From assembly GCF_000255655.1 (NCBI RefSeq), contig NZ_JH636435.1:239859-303858 (forward strand): 64,000 nucleotides of DNA, read 5' to 3'. Positions 1-8,843 of the stretch are shown one piece after another (the first letter of the stretch is position 1; each line of letters opens with the position of its first letter). The translations under genes were made by a program, and so were the position numbers. The notes beneath the pieces were generated by a model. It was given only the letters and a program-made list of their open reading frames with translations. It made no database searches and had not been told where the DNA came from. This stretch comes from Schlesneria paludicola DSM 18645 (GTDB lineage: Bacteria; Planctomycetota; Planctomycetia; Planctomycetales; Planctomycetaceae).

Positions 1-706
1 GCAGCATAGCTGCCGTGTTGAAATCACGGGAGCTGGCTACGTGTAGACTCGAGAACGAAGAGCATCATTCCGCAGCAAGTCCATTGGAGCGAGCGACGTC
101 GGTATGTCGAAAGAGGTGCGGATGCTTCTTGCGACCTGCCTCTCGGATCGCCCGTTGTTCAACCACAATGTGAAAGATCATTTCGCTGCACGTACAAGAG
201 TGCAATTCGCAAGGATGCGGTGGCTTTTTCCGACAATTGCCCGCCTTTCAACGTTGCCTGACGAAAATGAGCAACTTGCTTTTTCTCCTATGTTTTATGG
301 GAAAAACTATGTGATCATCATGTTGCTCATTGGAACTCGATTTCCCCTCGAAACCGCAATTTCGGAAACCCTGCGAGCAGACCGATAGCGGCATCGTCAT
401 CGCGCGGCGATGAGACGTCAGCGATCCATTGAACAGAGCGGGTGCCGGCGCTCCGGCCTGAGGCTTGCCGCCGCAACATCCTTGCGCGGCACCAACCACG
501 GCCCTGATCTCTGGACGTCGAAAACAATTCGAAAAAACGAATCCAGCATCGTCAGTGCCGCAGGATAGCAAAGGCGATCGACAATGTGACGCCCAGTTTG
601 GGCGTCGTTTCCAATGGTTTGGAAGGTTGGCGACGCTTATGGCGATGGTCGTTGCTTTGCATTTTCCAGCATAAACGAGAACTGTTTTCTTTCTTGTCCG
701 GTCCTG
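1..706. other. No gene recognised
   Basis: Short open frames exist here on both strands (for example 104-388 plus and 248-571 minus), but none resembles a known family and they overlap each other. I see no RNA gene, clear promoter or repeat. The stretch lies downstream of the quinoprotein gene that ends at 707. Confidence 0.4.
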
Positions 707-2146
707 TTATCGCGTCTCTGCAAAAGCCCAAAGGTGATTCGCGGTGCGGACGTAAATCGTATCGCCGACGATTGCGGGCGTCGCGCTGGTCTTTTCGTCG
801 AGTTTGGGGTTTTCGGCGACGACTTCAGGTTGATCGGTTCCGGCTTTCAATACGGTGAACGTTCCGTCGTCGAGCGATACGACATAGACGTTGCCATTGG
901 CGGATACGGGTGAAGCATAATAGCGGCCGGCCGCCACGGCGCGTTTCTGGACGTAGATCTCCTTGCCAGTGACTGCGTCGTACGCTGTACAGAGTCCTCC
1001 GTCTTTCACCATGAAATATTGGCCGCCGACGAGGATTGCGCTCGGAACGTAGGGCATTCCTTTCGTCTTTTTCCACGCCACATGCGTCTTCGTGATATCG
1101 CCGTGACCACCTGCCTTGACCGCAAAGACGGAGTTCTTTCCGGCCGACATGTACTTGATGATCGCATCCCATTCTTCCCGGGTGAGCTGGCCATTCTTGT
1201 CGGTGTCGTTGCTGTCAAAGAAACCTTTCAGAAATGTCTTTTCGCTCTCGTCGCGGGAGACCTGCCCGTCCTTGTTGACGTCTCCCGATTCCAAAAGGTC
1301 GTCGAATTTCGGGAACTTGAATTCACTGTCTTCGGCATCGCCTGGAGACCAACCGGAAAAGTAGAGCATTCCATCGCCGACAACGGGCGTGGTGCAGGTT
1401 GCCGAGGGCATTCCCGCGACACTCCATTTTTCTTCCCCTGTCTGCAAGTCATAGCTCACCATGCGGCCATATCCGCCGCACACGATCTGCTTTCCCCCTG
1501 CGGTATCCCAGACGGCCGGCGTGCAATAACTCGTGGCGGGCGGTCGCTTGACTTCCCACTTCGGCCGCCCCGTCGCCGCATCGAGCACAACGATTTGTGG
1601 TTGATTCATCTCGTCGCGCTGAAGAACGACGAGTCCATCGACGAGGAGAGGCGAGACACCTGTGCCGAAGTCTGCGGCCGTTTTGGCCATCGGTAATTCA
1701 TATTTCCAGAGCTCTTTTCCAGTCAGGTCGTAGGCGAAGAGGCCACACGACCCAAAATAAGCGACGACGGTCTTGCCATCGGTCGCGACCGACGACGCCG
1801 CAGGACTTCCCTCGGTTTTGTGGTACGCTTCGATCGCCTTGGCAGGCGCTTCGGCACGCCAAAGCTCTCGACCGTTTGTGGTGGAGTAGGCAATGGTGAA
1901 GAGCTTACCTTCATCAAAGGCGGTCAGATAAAGTTTGTCGCCGACGATCACAGGAGACGATGCGCCAGATGGCACCGGCACCTTCCATTTCACATTTTGG
2001 TCCGGTCCGAATGTGACAGGAGGCTTCGCTCCGACGGCAATTCCCGAACCATTTGGCCCTCGAAACTGAGGCCATTCAGGTCCCGCTGCGAACCCCGTCG
2101 AAGAAACGGCTCCTAAACACGCCGTCAAAAGAATGTTGCGAATCAT
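707..2146 (-). CDS. Exported PQQ-type beta-propeller protein with EF-hand pair
   Basis: This 479-residue protein begins with a Sec-type signal peptide (basic MIRN start, hydrophobic core, FAAG cleavage region). The mature protein opens with WPQFRGPNGSG, a hallmark of planctomycete quinoprotein-like beta-propellers. Repeated blades of the form 'WKxxxP...G.LYLT..D' and 'LFAYDLTGKELW' follow, as in the PQQ/BamB-like fold. Two EF-hand-like loops (DVNKDGQVSRDE and DTDKNGQLTREE) sit between blades around residues 285-340, so calcium binding is likely. An AAAGGCC stretch lies upstream of the ATG. It probably acts in the periplasm or at the cell surface. Whether it binds a quinone cofactor and oxidises a substrate, or is a scaffold, cannot be told from sequence. 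It stands alone, with no operon partner visible. Confidence 0.85.
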   Translation of the reverse strand: MIRNILLTACLGAVSSTGFAAGPEWPQFRGPNGSGIAVGAKPPVTFGPDQNVKWKVPVPSGASSPVIVGDKLYLTAFDEGKLFTIAYSTTNGRELWRAEAPAKAIEAYHKTEGSPAASSVATDGKTVVAYFGSCGLFAYDLTGKELWKYELPMAKTAADFGTGVSPLLVDGLVVLQRDEMNQPQIVVLDAATGRPKWEVKRPPATSYCTPAVWDTAGGKQIVCGGYGRMVSYDLQTGEEKWSVAGMPSATCTTPVVGDGMLYFSGWSPGDAEDSEFKFPKFDDLLESGDVNKDGQVSRDESEKTFLKGFFDSNDTDKNGQLTREEWDAIIKYMSAGKNSVFAVKAGGHGDITKTHVAWKKTKGMPYVPSAILVGGQYFMVKDGGLCTAYDAVTGKEIYVQKRAVAAGRYYASPVSANGNVYVVSLDDGTFTVLKAGTDQPEVVAENPKLDEKTSATPAIVGDTIYVRTANHLWAFAETR

Positions 2147-2678
2147 TCACAGGCCTTTGCAGAAACGAATTTGATGTGTCTCGGACGATACGGCGAACAG
2201 CTTGTCGAAAATGAACAGGGCATACATTTTGTGTTCACAAGGTCGTGGTGTTTTCCAATTTGGGTGGCACCAATACTTGTGATTTTTAACAGTTCATAGG
2301 CTGGGAACAGGCTCATTTTCACGCGGCAGTGAGAAGGAATGCTTCGGTCGATGCACTGAGAATTCCAATCAACCGGGAAAATGTGCCTGTACCCCTCTAT
2401 TCGGACAGTGAACGGACTACCCGTGATTTCAACTGGCGTCGAACCCAAACCGTCGTCAATCTGGAGCGGTTTCAGGTTCGCTTTATAGTAGACGTATTCG
2501 TCATTTTGGCGACTTCGCATTTCAAGATGATGTCAACGTCATAAATCATTTGGCCGGGTTGATGCGTGTCCGGGAAGCCAATCGTCCGATCGACGTGGAC
2601 GTTTGCTCCTCGAACTTGAGGGCAATTTCGCACGCAATTCCGCCCGCGTTCATGACGTGAAGGAGGGGGGCTCTGCTT
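2147..2678. other. Intergenic stretch, no gene recognised
   Basis: This is about 530 bases upstream of the quinoprotein gene. It should hold that gene's promoter, but I see no convincing -35/-10 pair. The open frames here (2143-2520 minus, 2329-2544 plus) have no recognisable content. Confidence 0.35.
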
Positions 2679-3062
2679 TTAAACGTCGTGATTCGACGGC
2701 GGAAGTTGGCAGACTTCCATGGATTGAATTAAGCCGTTTTCGATCGTGAACCGGTGGGCAACGTGTTCATCACCTAGAAGATCCCCATCAAGGCTACGGA
2801 CGACTTGATGTACATCGACCAAGATGTGGGCGGGACTCTCTGAATGAAAGGACACCGGCTCGACGTGCGGGTCAATCTGTGACCACTGCTCCGTCCAGTA
2901 GGCTCGGACTTCTTGATGGCCGCGGACAACGCCCCCCTTGAACGCCCGCGGCCATTCCACGTCTGGGGCCATGGTGGCGAAGGCGGCCTCGAGGTCGCGA
3001 TTGTTGAACGCAGCATACGCCGCGCGGAGCAACTCGACTTTCGGCGAAGGTAGGTCTGGCAT
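2679..3062 (-). CDS. SnoaL/NTF2-like family protein
   Basis: A 127-residue protein of the NTF2-like superfamily. Supporting features are the N-terminal helix 'LRAAYAAFNNRDLEAAFATMAPDVEW', the central 'GxVRGHQEVRAYWTEQW' and the later strands 'HILVDVHQVVRSLDGDLL' and 'HRFTIENGLIQSMEV', all in typical order and length. Such proteins are small cone-shaped enzymes or binding proteins (polyketide cyclases, limonene-epoxide-hydrolase-like, steroid isomerases), and the substrate cannot be predicted. The ATG at 3062 is chosen because TTGGAG lies eight bases upstream and the family homology starts there; an upstream in-frame ATG would add 32 unrelated residues. Confidence 0.75.
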   Translation of the reverse strand: MPDLPSPKVELLRAAYAAFNNRDLEAAFATMAPDVEWPRAFKGGVVRGHQEVRAYWTEQWSQIDPHVEPVSFHSESPAHILVDVHQVVRSLDGDLLGDEHVAHRFTIENGLIQSMEVCQLPPSNHDV

Positions 3063-3645
3063 CAATAACTCCAAGGTTGCGGCATCACAGTGGGGCGAAT
3101 GATTATGGGAGGCTGGGCACTCAAGTCGAATATTGGCTCCGCGCGGAACCATCTCCATGAAATCTCGATGATTAAAGAGATCGAACTGTAGGGGAAGGAT
3201 TGAACGTGGCGTTTCGTTGCCCGATCGGCAACGTTTTCTTTGACTTCGATGGAACCAAACGGTTCAAAGACAAGGTTGTCCATTGACTCCATGAGTTCTC
3301 TTGCTCCCGTGAACTCCGGCTGCTCAATGCTCTGATTGCATCGACGGATCTGAAAGTCCTTCAAGATGCCGTGCCATTGAAAGATCTTAGGTGGGGTTCA
3401 TTCTCGATCAAGGATGAGGGTTTGAAATGCATCAGGCGCGTCGAAGATTTGCGTGCAGTTCTGTCCCAGTCTTCAAAAGCCCATTCCATTCCTGGCCAAG
3501 GGCCGCGCGATGGAATCCTTTTGCATTCACACCTCGATGACTTTCAGGGGTTGGAATCACGACGTTCTGTCATTATTGTGGTGCATTCAGAGCCATTCAT
3601 GACGGTTCTCCATCGATCGATCACGTCCAAAGATAAGGTCTCGGG
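3063..3645. other. Intergenic stretch, no gene recognised
   Basis: About 580 bases between the NTF2-like gene and the Tat-exported orphan. Short frames (3062-3364 minus, 3371-3649 plus) show no family features. No hairpin or repeat stands out. Confidence 0.35.
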
Positions 3646-4131
3646 ATGAGCAACGGCGACGCAACCAACCGACCATCGCGTCGAGACTTCATGCGGTCAT
3701 CTGTCACGATGATGGCGCTCGGCATTTTTTCGATCAAGGACTTGGCCTCTGCCCGAGCGTTTCAACCTGTCGCCTCTCAAGTGGGGCCGAAAGTTCTTTT
3801 CGACAACGTCGCTGTCGAAGAATTGCTGAGGATCATGGATCTCTGCTTCCCAGGAGAAATCAATCCGCTTATCTTGCGGATTGGTTTTGAATCGCTGACG
3901 GACGAGTCGATCAATCTGAACCTGCAATTCACGTACGATTGCGATGAACGGTTGGATTGTGTGCTTTTTGAAGATCGAATTCGAGTGATCGCGGCCACGG
4001 AACACGCTGAGTCGCTCAATGGAGTGATGGCAACATTTGGCACATTTGACCGCGGCACAGGATTCAGATTTACCGGTCCACTATTTGAGAGTCGAAAGAA
4101 ACGCCTCGAAACGTCCTCGCCGACGGAGTGA
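3646..4131 (+). CDS. Tat-exported hypothetical protein
   Basis: A 161-residue protein with a twin-arginine signal near the N-terminus (PSRRDFMRSS followed by a hydrophobic stretch and ASARA, a plausible cleavage site). The rest is a compact alpha/beta sequence of about 120 residues with no motif I recognise. The ATG at 3646 has a weak AAGG upstream. Tat export suggests a cofactor-bearing or pre-folded exported protein. Composition resembles its neighbours. The function is unknown, and no neighbour suggests one. Confidence 0.6.
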   Translation: MSNGDATNRPSRRDFMRSSVTMMALGIFSIKDLASARAFQPVASQVGPKVLFDNVAVEELLRIMDLCFPGEINPLILRIGFESLTDESINLNLQFTYDCDERLDCVLFEDRIRVIAATEHAESLNGVMATFGTFDRGTGFRFTGPLFESRKKRLETSSPTE

Positions 4132-4464
4132 GATGGCAATTTAGGCAATCGCGAGACCGTCGCCAAACGCGTGGAAGAGACCGGAATCAAGGCCGCGACA
4201 GTAAAGACGTTTCGTGCGACAACCACGGATTCCAATCATTCACATCCCGTGGCAGCTAACATCGTCGATCGAGAGCTGGCTCCGTCCCCCCAAAAATTAA
4301 ACATCAACGGCAGTGAGTTTGCCACGTTTCGTGGGCGATCGGGATCGAATTTGTTGTCGTCGAAAGAAGGGGCCGCGTTGCCGAGGGGGTGTCGGTCGCG
4401 TGCAGAAGGGTTCGTGCGTGACGCGGATATTGCCAGGTCCCCATGCTCAACCGGTGATTCGGCG
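4132..4464. other. Intergenic stretch, no gene recognised
   Basis: About 330 bases between the Tat-exported protein gene and the GntR gene, which converge here. I found no terminator-grade hairpin and no plausible gene. Confidence 0.35.
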
Positions 4465-5088
4465 CTAATCAATCTTCTCTTTTAGCAGTCGCATTGATTC
4501 TTCAAGCGTTCCCGCACGAAACGAATCGAGAATCAGCCGATGTTCGTCGTGAATCTCCATCATAGACCGACAGCGTCGACGCTGCACGCGACGAAAGTGC
4601 GAACGGATTCGGCCAACCAAAAGTTCCCAGATCGCCATTAGGTCCGGCTGATTAAGGCGCGACAGAAGAAAGCGATGAAAGGCGATGTCCTGCTCGGCGA
4701 TGCCGTGTAGATCTTCCGACTCACATGCCCGCCGCATCTCTTCGAGAATGGCTTCCCACTGCTGGAAGTCATCGTCCGTCAAATCATCATAAATTTCTCG
4801 GAGCGCATAAACTTCGAGCGTTCGACGTAGGGGGACAATGACTGCCCGAATCATCTTGGGCGCCTCAGGGGCCACAACGGCGCCACAGTTCGGACGAGTT
4901 TCCACGAGCCCCTGAAACGCGAGCGATCGCACTGCCTCGCGCACGGGGCCACGACCAACGCCGAACCGCTCAGTGAGAGAAGCTTCCGTCAAACGAAGCC
5001 CCTCGGCCATGCGGCCACAGAGAATATCCATCCGAATTTCACCCGCAATCTGATCGGACTGCGTCGCCTGTTGCCGCGATGAAGCCAT
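4465..5088 (-). CDS. FadR-type GntR transcriptional regulator
   Basis: A 207-residue GntR-family regulator. The N-terminal winged helix-turn-helix (about residues 10-75) has the typical 'LTEASLTERFGVGRGPVREAVRSLAFQGLVETRPNCGAVV' order, although the usual second-half arginines are slightly changed. The C-terminal half is an all-helical FCD ligand domain with the conserved pattern 'DIAFHRFLL' and 'DEHRLIL', whose histidines often bind a metal in this class. FCD regulators usually sense a carboxylate metabolite. The gene is divergent from the PSD1/DUF1501 pair with 372 bases between. That interval holds three related near-palindromes, so it probably controls that pair and itself. Confidence 0.88.
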   Translation of the reverse strand: MASSRQQATQSDQIAGEIRMDILCGRMAEGLRLTEASLTERFGVGRGPVREAVRSLAFQGLVETRPNCGAVVAPEAPKMIRAVIVPLRRTLEVYALREIYDDLTDDDFQQWEAILEEMRRACESEDLHGIAEQDIAFHRFLLSRLNQPDLMAIWELLVGRIRSHFRRVQRRRCRSMMEIHDEHRLILDSFRAGTLEESMRLLKEKID

Positions 5089-5224
5089 ATTTTGAGACCT
5101 TCAACTACGAATCCGAAAATGGGATTGGATGGAATCACCCCAAGAGCTGGAGCGGATGCCCGTCGGCAGAAACGAGCTGAGGCGGCTCGCGCGAGAGTTC
5201 AATGTGTACGCATTACACCCCAGA

Positions 5225-5292
5225 ATTGTCAACAATCAGTTCAAGGGAATGTCCGCAAAATCGTTGACAAGATGGTTTGCATTGTTAACAAT
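5225..5292. promoter_or_regulatory. Three candidate GntR operator sites
   Basis: Three copies of the pattern ATYGTNNACAAK lie in the divergent promoter region: ATTGTCAACAAT at 5225-5236, ATCGTTGACAAG at 5260-5271 and the perfect palindrome ATTGTTAACAAT at 5281-5292. Their centres are 35 and 21 bases apart; 21 is two helical turns. Short palindromes of the type TNGTNNNACNA are the known operator form for FadR-subfamily GntR regulators, and the regulator gene starts about 140 bases away. Binding is inferred. Confidence 0.6.
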
Positions 5293-5460
5293 CGGCGCAT
5301 CCCCCGTGGGAGACACGGGGCGTGTTTCAGCAGCCTGCGGCGCCGACGTCACCTGAGGCGTTTGCGCATTGCCCCTCCTGTGTCTCGGGCACACGTTTTA
5401 CTCTGCCGCCAGCGAACATACTTACTCGCAGAACTGGGAGATTCCATCATCAGACGCCGC

Positions 5461-8400
5461 ATGAACGAAGTCGCCCTGATCGTCCTGCTGTCAATCGTCT
5501 GTGGTATTCAGGGGACTGCGGAGGAAGTCCCTGATAATGCGGTCGGATCTCAGGCCGATGTTGAGTTCTTTGAGTCGTCCGTCCGTCCACTTCTCGTGGA
5601 CATTTGCGGTTCCTGTCATGGCGCAACGAAGCAGTGGGCCGGCTTGCGGCTCGATTCGCGTGCCCACATTCTCGCAGGTGGAGACTCTGGACCTGCGGTT
5701 GTCCCAGGCGATCTTGAAAAGAGCCTGCTGATCTCCGCGGTTCGCCGCACTGGAGACTATCAAATGCCGCCGGATAAACCTTTGACCGCCGAACAGGTAG
5801 TCACCCTCGAAAGGTGGGTGAAACTCGGTGCGCCGTGGCCGGCCGCCTCGCCATCCGACATGGCGAAGCGCGATCCACTAAAGACCCATTGGGCATTTCA
5901 ACCAATTTCCAATCCCGTACCGCCTGCCACAACGAATCCCGAATGGAGTCAGACGCCCGTCGATGCATTCATCCTTGCAAAACTGACGAGCGTAAATCTG
6001 GCTCCTTCATCCCCGGCAGACCGCGAGTCGCTGATTCGTCGCGTCACCTTTGATCTGCTCGGCTTGCCACCCACGCATGGCGAGGTTGAGGCCTTTGTGA
6101 GTGATACCGATCCCAAAGCGTATGAAGTCCTGGTCGAGCGTTTGCTGCGCTCGACGCAGTATGGTGAACAGTGGGGACGAAAATGGCTTGATCTGGCTCG
6201 GTATTCCGACACGAGAGGCTATTTCTATGGCTGGGAGATGTCCCGATATGTTCACGCTCCAGCGTATCGAGACTGGGTCATCAACGCGTTCAACACGGAC
6301 ATGCCCTATGATCGCTTTCTGTTGCTGCAGATTGCTGCGGACCAAGTCGCCTCCGATGACCCGTCCGCCCAATTGGGAATGGGATTCCTGACCATTGGTC
6401 GAAGGTTTCTGGGCAACGATCACGACATTATCGACGACCGAATTGACGTGGTTGGCCGTACGACCATGGGACTCACCTTTGGTTGCGCTCGCTGCCATGA
6501 CCACAAGTACGATCCCATTCCGGCCGCTGATTACTATTCTCTGTACGGGATCTTTCACAACAGTGTCGAGCAACTGACGGTGGGGCCCGTTCCGCCCGGC
6601 CAGTTGGGCGACGCGTTCGAAAAGGATTTGCGAGTCAAGCAAGACCAGTTGAGTCAGGCCGTTCAACAAAAACGCGATGCCATCGAAACGCGTGCACGAG
6701 CGAACGTGGCTGGCTACCTGGTCGCGCAACTGTCGCCGGAGCAATACCCCAATATTCCGTTCTCGCAAATCCTGGGTCCAGCGGATCTTTTCCCGGTTTA
6801 CGTCGAGCGGTGGGAAGAGTATCTCCGGCGGGAGGCGACAAAAAAGAACCCCCTCTTTGTCCCGTGGCACCGATTCGCCGCATTGAGCAAAGACGAGTTT
6901 GAGTCCTCGGCGGAAAGCGTTTTGCATGAATTGCGGCAGCTCGGATCGAAAGAGGTTTCGCCGCTGGTGATGGAATTGTTTTCTACGGCTCCAAAATCCA
7001 TGAAGGATGTCGCGGAACGATATGGGACCCTTCTGGCGAAGATCAATCAAGAATGGCAAACCCTGGCTGCTGCCAACGACGCATCCAAGAGCGCACTTCC
7101 CGGTGCCTTGCCCAATCCTGAGCACGAAGCAATCCGGCAGGTTCTGTACGGAACGGGGTCGCCATTTACGATCCCCAACGTCTACCTGACGGCGATTGGC
7201 CCGTACTTCACGACCGGTGAGCTGATCGAGATTTGGAAGTTTCAAAACGAACTGGAAACAACGCTGTTGAATTCCAACGCGGCCGCTGCTTTCACCGTGC
7301 GGATGATTGATCGACAGCCAGAATTTTTTGAAGAGCCTCGCATTTTTCGTCGTGGCAATCCACTCAACAAGGGGCACGATGTGCCTCGCCAGTCTCCCAA
7401 GATCATCGCTGGCTCAAACCGGCAACCATATCAACGGGGAAGTGGGCGGCTGGAGCTCGCACAACAAATCGCCTCGCCAGAGAATCCACTCACAGCGCGC
7501 GTTTGGGTCAATCGCATCTGGCAGAACCATTTCGACTCGGGCCTGGTCGCCACTCCCAGTGACTTTGGAACACGCGCCACTCGACCGGAACATCTGGAAC
7601 TACTGGATTGGCTGTCGCGCCAACTGATCCAGAAGGGGTGGAGCACCAAAGCCATCCACCGGGAAATCGTGCTCTCTTCAACGTATCGTCAAAATTCCTT
7701 GGGGCCAGCGGATCGGTTGATCAGGCAGCGGGCCGCGGAGATCGATCCAGACAATCGGTTGTACTGGAGGAAGAATCCACACCGACTGACGTTTGAAGAA
7801 TTCCGGGATTCTCTACTGGCAGTGTCCGGTGATCTCGATCCGCAACAAGGTGGACAAGGAACACCGTTGTTTTCAGAGGGGGACACGAATCACCGTCGCA
7901 CACTTTACAGCTTCATTGACCGCGAAAAGCTTTCCAGCGTTTATCGTGTCTTCGACTTCGCCAATCCCGATCTACACGTTCCCACTCGATCCGAGACTAC
8001 GGTGTCGCAGCAGGCGCTGTTCGAGATGAATCATCCCTTCGTAGCCACTCGAGCACGCCGTCTCGCGGCGCGACTCGAGTCACTCGCAAATCTGTCGCCA
8101 GAGGCACGTGTCGAGAAGTTATTCGAAGCGGTTTATCAACGGGCGGCTACGCCGGAAGAACGAGCCGCGGCGCTGCAATTTGTTGCAAGCGCCCAACTTG
8201 ATCCATTACCACCACCTACTCCCGAGCAAGCGGCCTGGCAATATGGTTACGGAGCCATCAGCGAAGCGGGAGATGGAATTCGCGATTTCAAACCGTTACC
8301 CCACTTCAATGGAACGGCCTGGCAAGGCGGTGGCCAATGGCCAGATCCACAACTGGGTTGGGTGCGATTGACCGCTGATGGAGGGCATCCTGGAAATGAT

Positions 8401-8820
8401 CTGAATCATGCCGCCATTCGTCGCTGGACCGCGGCAAAGGACGGAATCCTTGTTGTCGAATGTGACGTACGGCATGAGCCTGCGGAAGGAAAAGGAATTC
8501 GCGGATCGATCATCGCGAATCAGAACAAGGTTTTAGAACAATTCACGCTCCTCACTTCGTCCAGAAAAATCCAGAATTCGGCCGTTTCCGTGCATGCCGG
8601 TGACACGCTGGATTTCGTCGTTGATTTCAACGGGGCTTTGAACAGCAATCAATACTTGTGGACCGTTTCGATTCGTGAAACCTCTGCGACAAGTGGAACC
8701 CCACGAGGTTGGAATTCCACCAGCGATTTCGCCGGGACTCCGCTGTCGCCGCCGTTGAAGCCATGGGAACAATTGGCCCAAGTATTACTGCTCTCGAATG
8801 AATTCCGGTTCGTGGATTGA
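5461..8820 (+). CDS. PSD1/DUF1549/DUF1553 planctomycete cytochrome-type protein
   Basis: This 1119-residue exported protein begins with a hydrophobic signal (MNEVALIVLLSIVCGIQG). It carries the planctomycete cytochrome C (PSD1) domain with the haem-binding motif C49-GS-C52-H53, then DUF1549 (from about residue 150) with a second CxxCH, C342-AR-C345-H346, followed by HKYDPI. DUF1553 occupies about residues 650-900 ('NPLTARVWVNRIWQNHF', 'STKAIHREIVLSSTYRQ'). A C-terminal beta-sandwich-like extension of about 200 residues follows. These proteins are always linked to DUF1501 genes in planctomycetes, as here. The ATG at 5461 fits the signal peptide; the open frame upstream is not coding-like. Its biochemical role is unproven, with electron transfer in extracellular degradation proposed for the family. 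Confidence 0.88.
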   Translation: MNEVALIVLLSIVCGIQGTAEEVPDNAVGSQADVEFFESSVRPLLVDICGSCHGATKQWAGLRLDSRAHILAGGDSGPAVVPGDLEKSLLISAVRRTGDYQMPPDKPLTAEQVVTLERWVKLGAPWPAASPSDMAKRDPLKTHWAFQPISNPVPPATTNPEWSQTPVDAFILAKLTSVNLAPSSPADRESLIRRVTFDLLGLPPTHGEVEAFVSDTDPKAYEVLVERLLRSTQYGEQWGRKWLDLARYSDTRGYFYGWEMSRYVHAPAYRDWVINAFNTDMPYDRFLLLQIAADQVASDDPSAQLGMGFLTIGRRFLGNDHDIIDDRIDVVGRTTMGLTFGCARCHDHKYDPIPAADYYSLYGIFHNSVEQLTVGPVPPGQLGDAFEKDLRVKQDQLSQAVQQKRDAIETRARANVAGYLVAQLSPEQYPNIPFSQILGPADLFPVYVERWEEYLRREATKKNPLFVPWHRFAALSKDEFESSAESVLHELRQLGSKEVSPLVMELFSTAPKSMKDVAERYGTLLAKINQEWQTLAAANDASKSALPGALPNPEHEAIRQVLYGTGSPFTIPNVYLTAIGPYFTTGELIEIWKFQNELETTLLNSNAAAAFTVRMIDRQPEFFEEPRIFRRGNPLNKGHDVPRQSPKIIAGSNRQPYQRGSGRLELAQQIASPENPLTARVWVNRIWQNHFDSGLVATPSDFGTRATRPEHLELLDWLSRQLIQKGWSTKAIHREIVLSSTYRQNSLGPADRLIRQRAAEIDPDNRLYWRKNPHRLTFEEFRDSLLAVSGDLDPQQGGQGTPLFSEGDTNHRRTLYSFIDREKLSSVYRVFDFANPDLHVPTRSETTVSQQALFEMNHPFVATRARRLAARLESLANLSPEARVEKLFEAVYQRAATPEERAAALQFVASAQLDPLPPPTPEQAAWQYGYGAISEAGDGIRDFKPLPHFNGTAWQGGGQWPDPQLGWVRLTADGGHPGNDLNHAAIRRWTAAKDGILVVECDVRHEPAEGKGIRGSIIANQNKVLEQFTLLTSSRKIQNSAVSVHAGDTLDFVVDFNGALNSNQYLWTVSIRETSATSGTPRGWNSTSDFAGTPLSPPLKPWEQLAQVLLLSNEFRFVD

Positions 8821-8843
8821 CGAACCAGCGGCAGGAGACCGTC

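Noticed and set aside
104..388. Small plus-strand gene of 94 codons
   Set aside because: No ribosome-binding site, no family features, composition unlike neighbouring genes.
6007..7377. Long open frame (456 codons) antisense to the PSD1 gene
   Set aside because: It is a shadow of a high-GC3 coding region; the plus-strand protein has two haem motifs and family domains, the antisense product has none.
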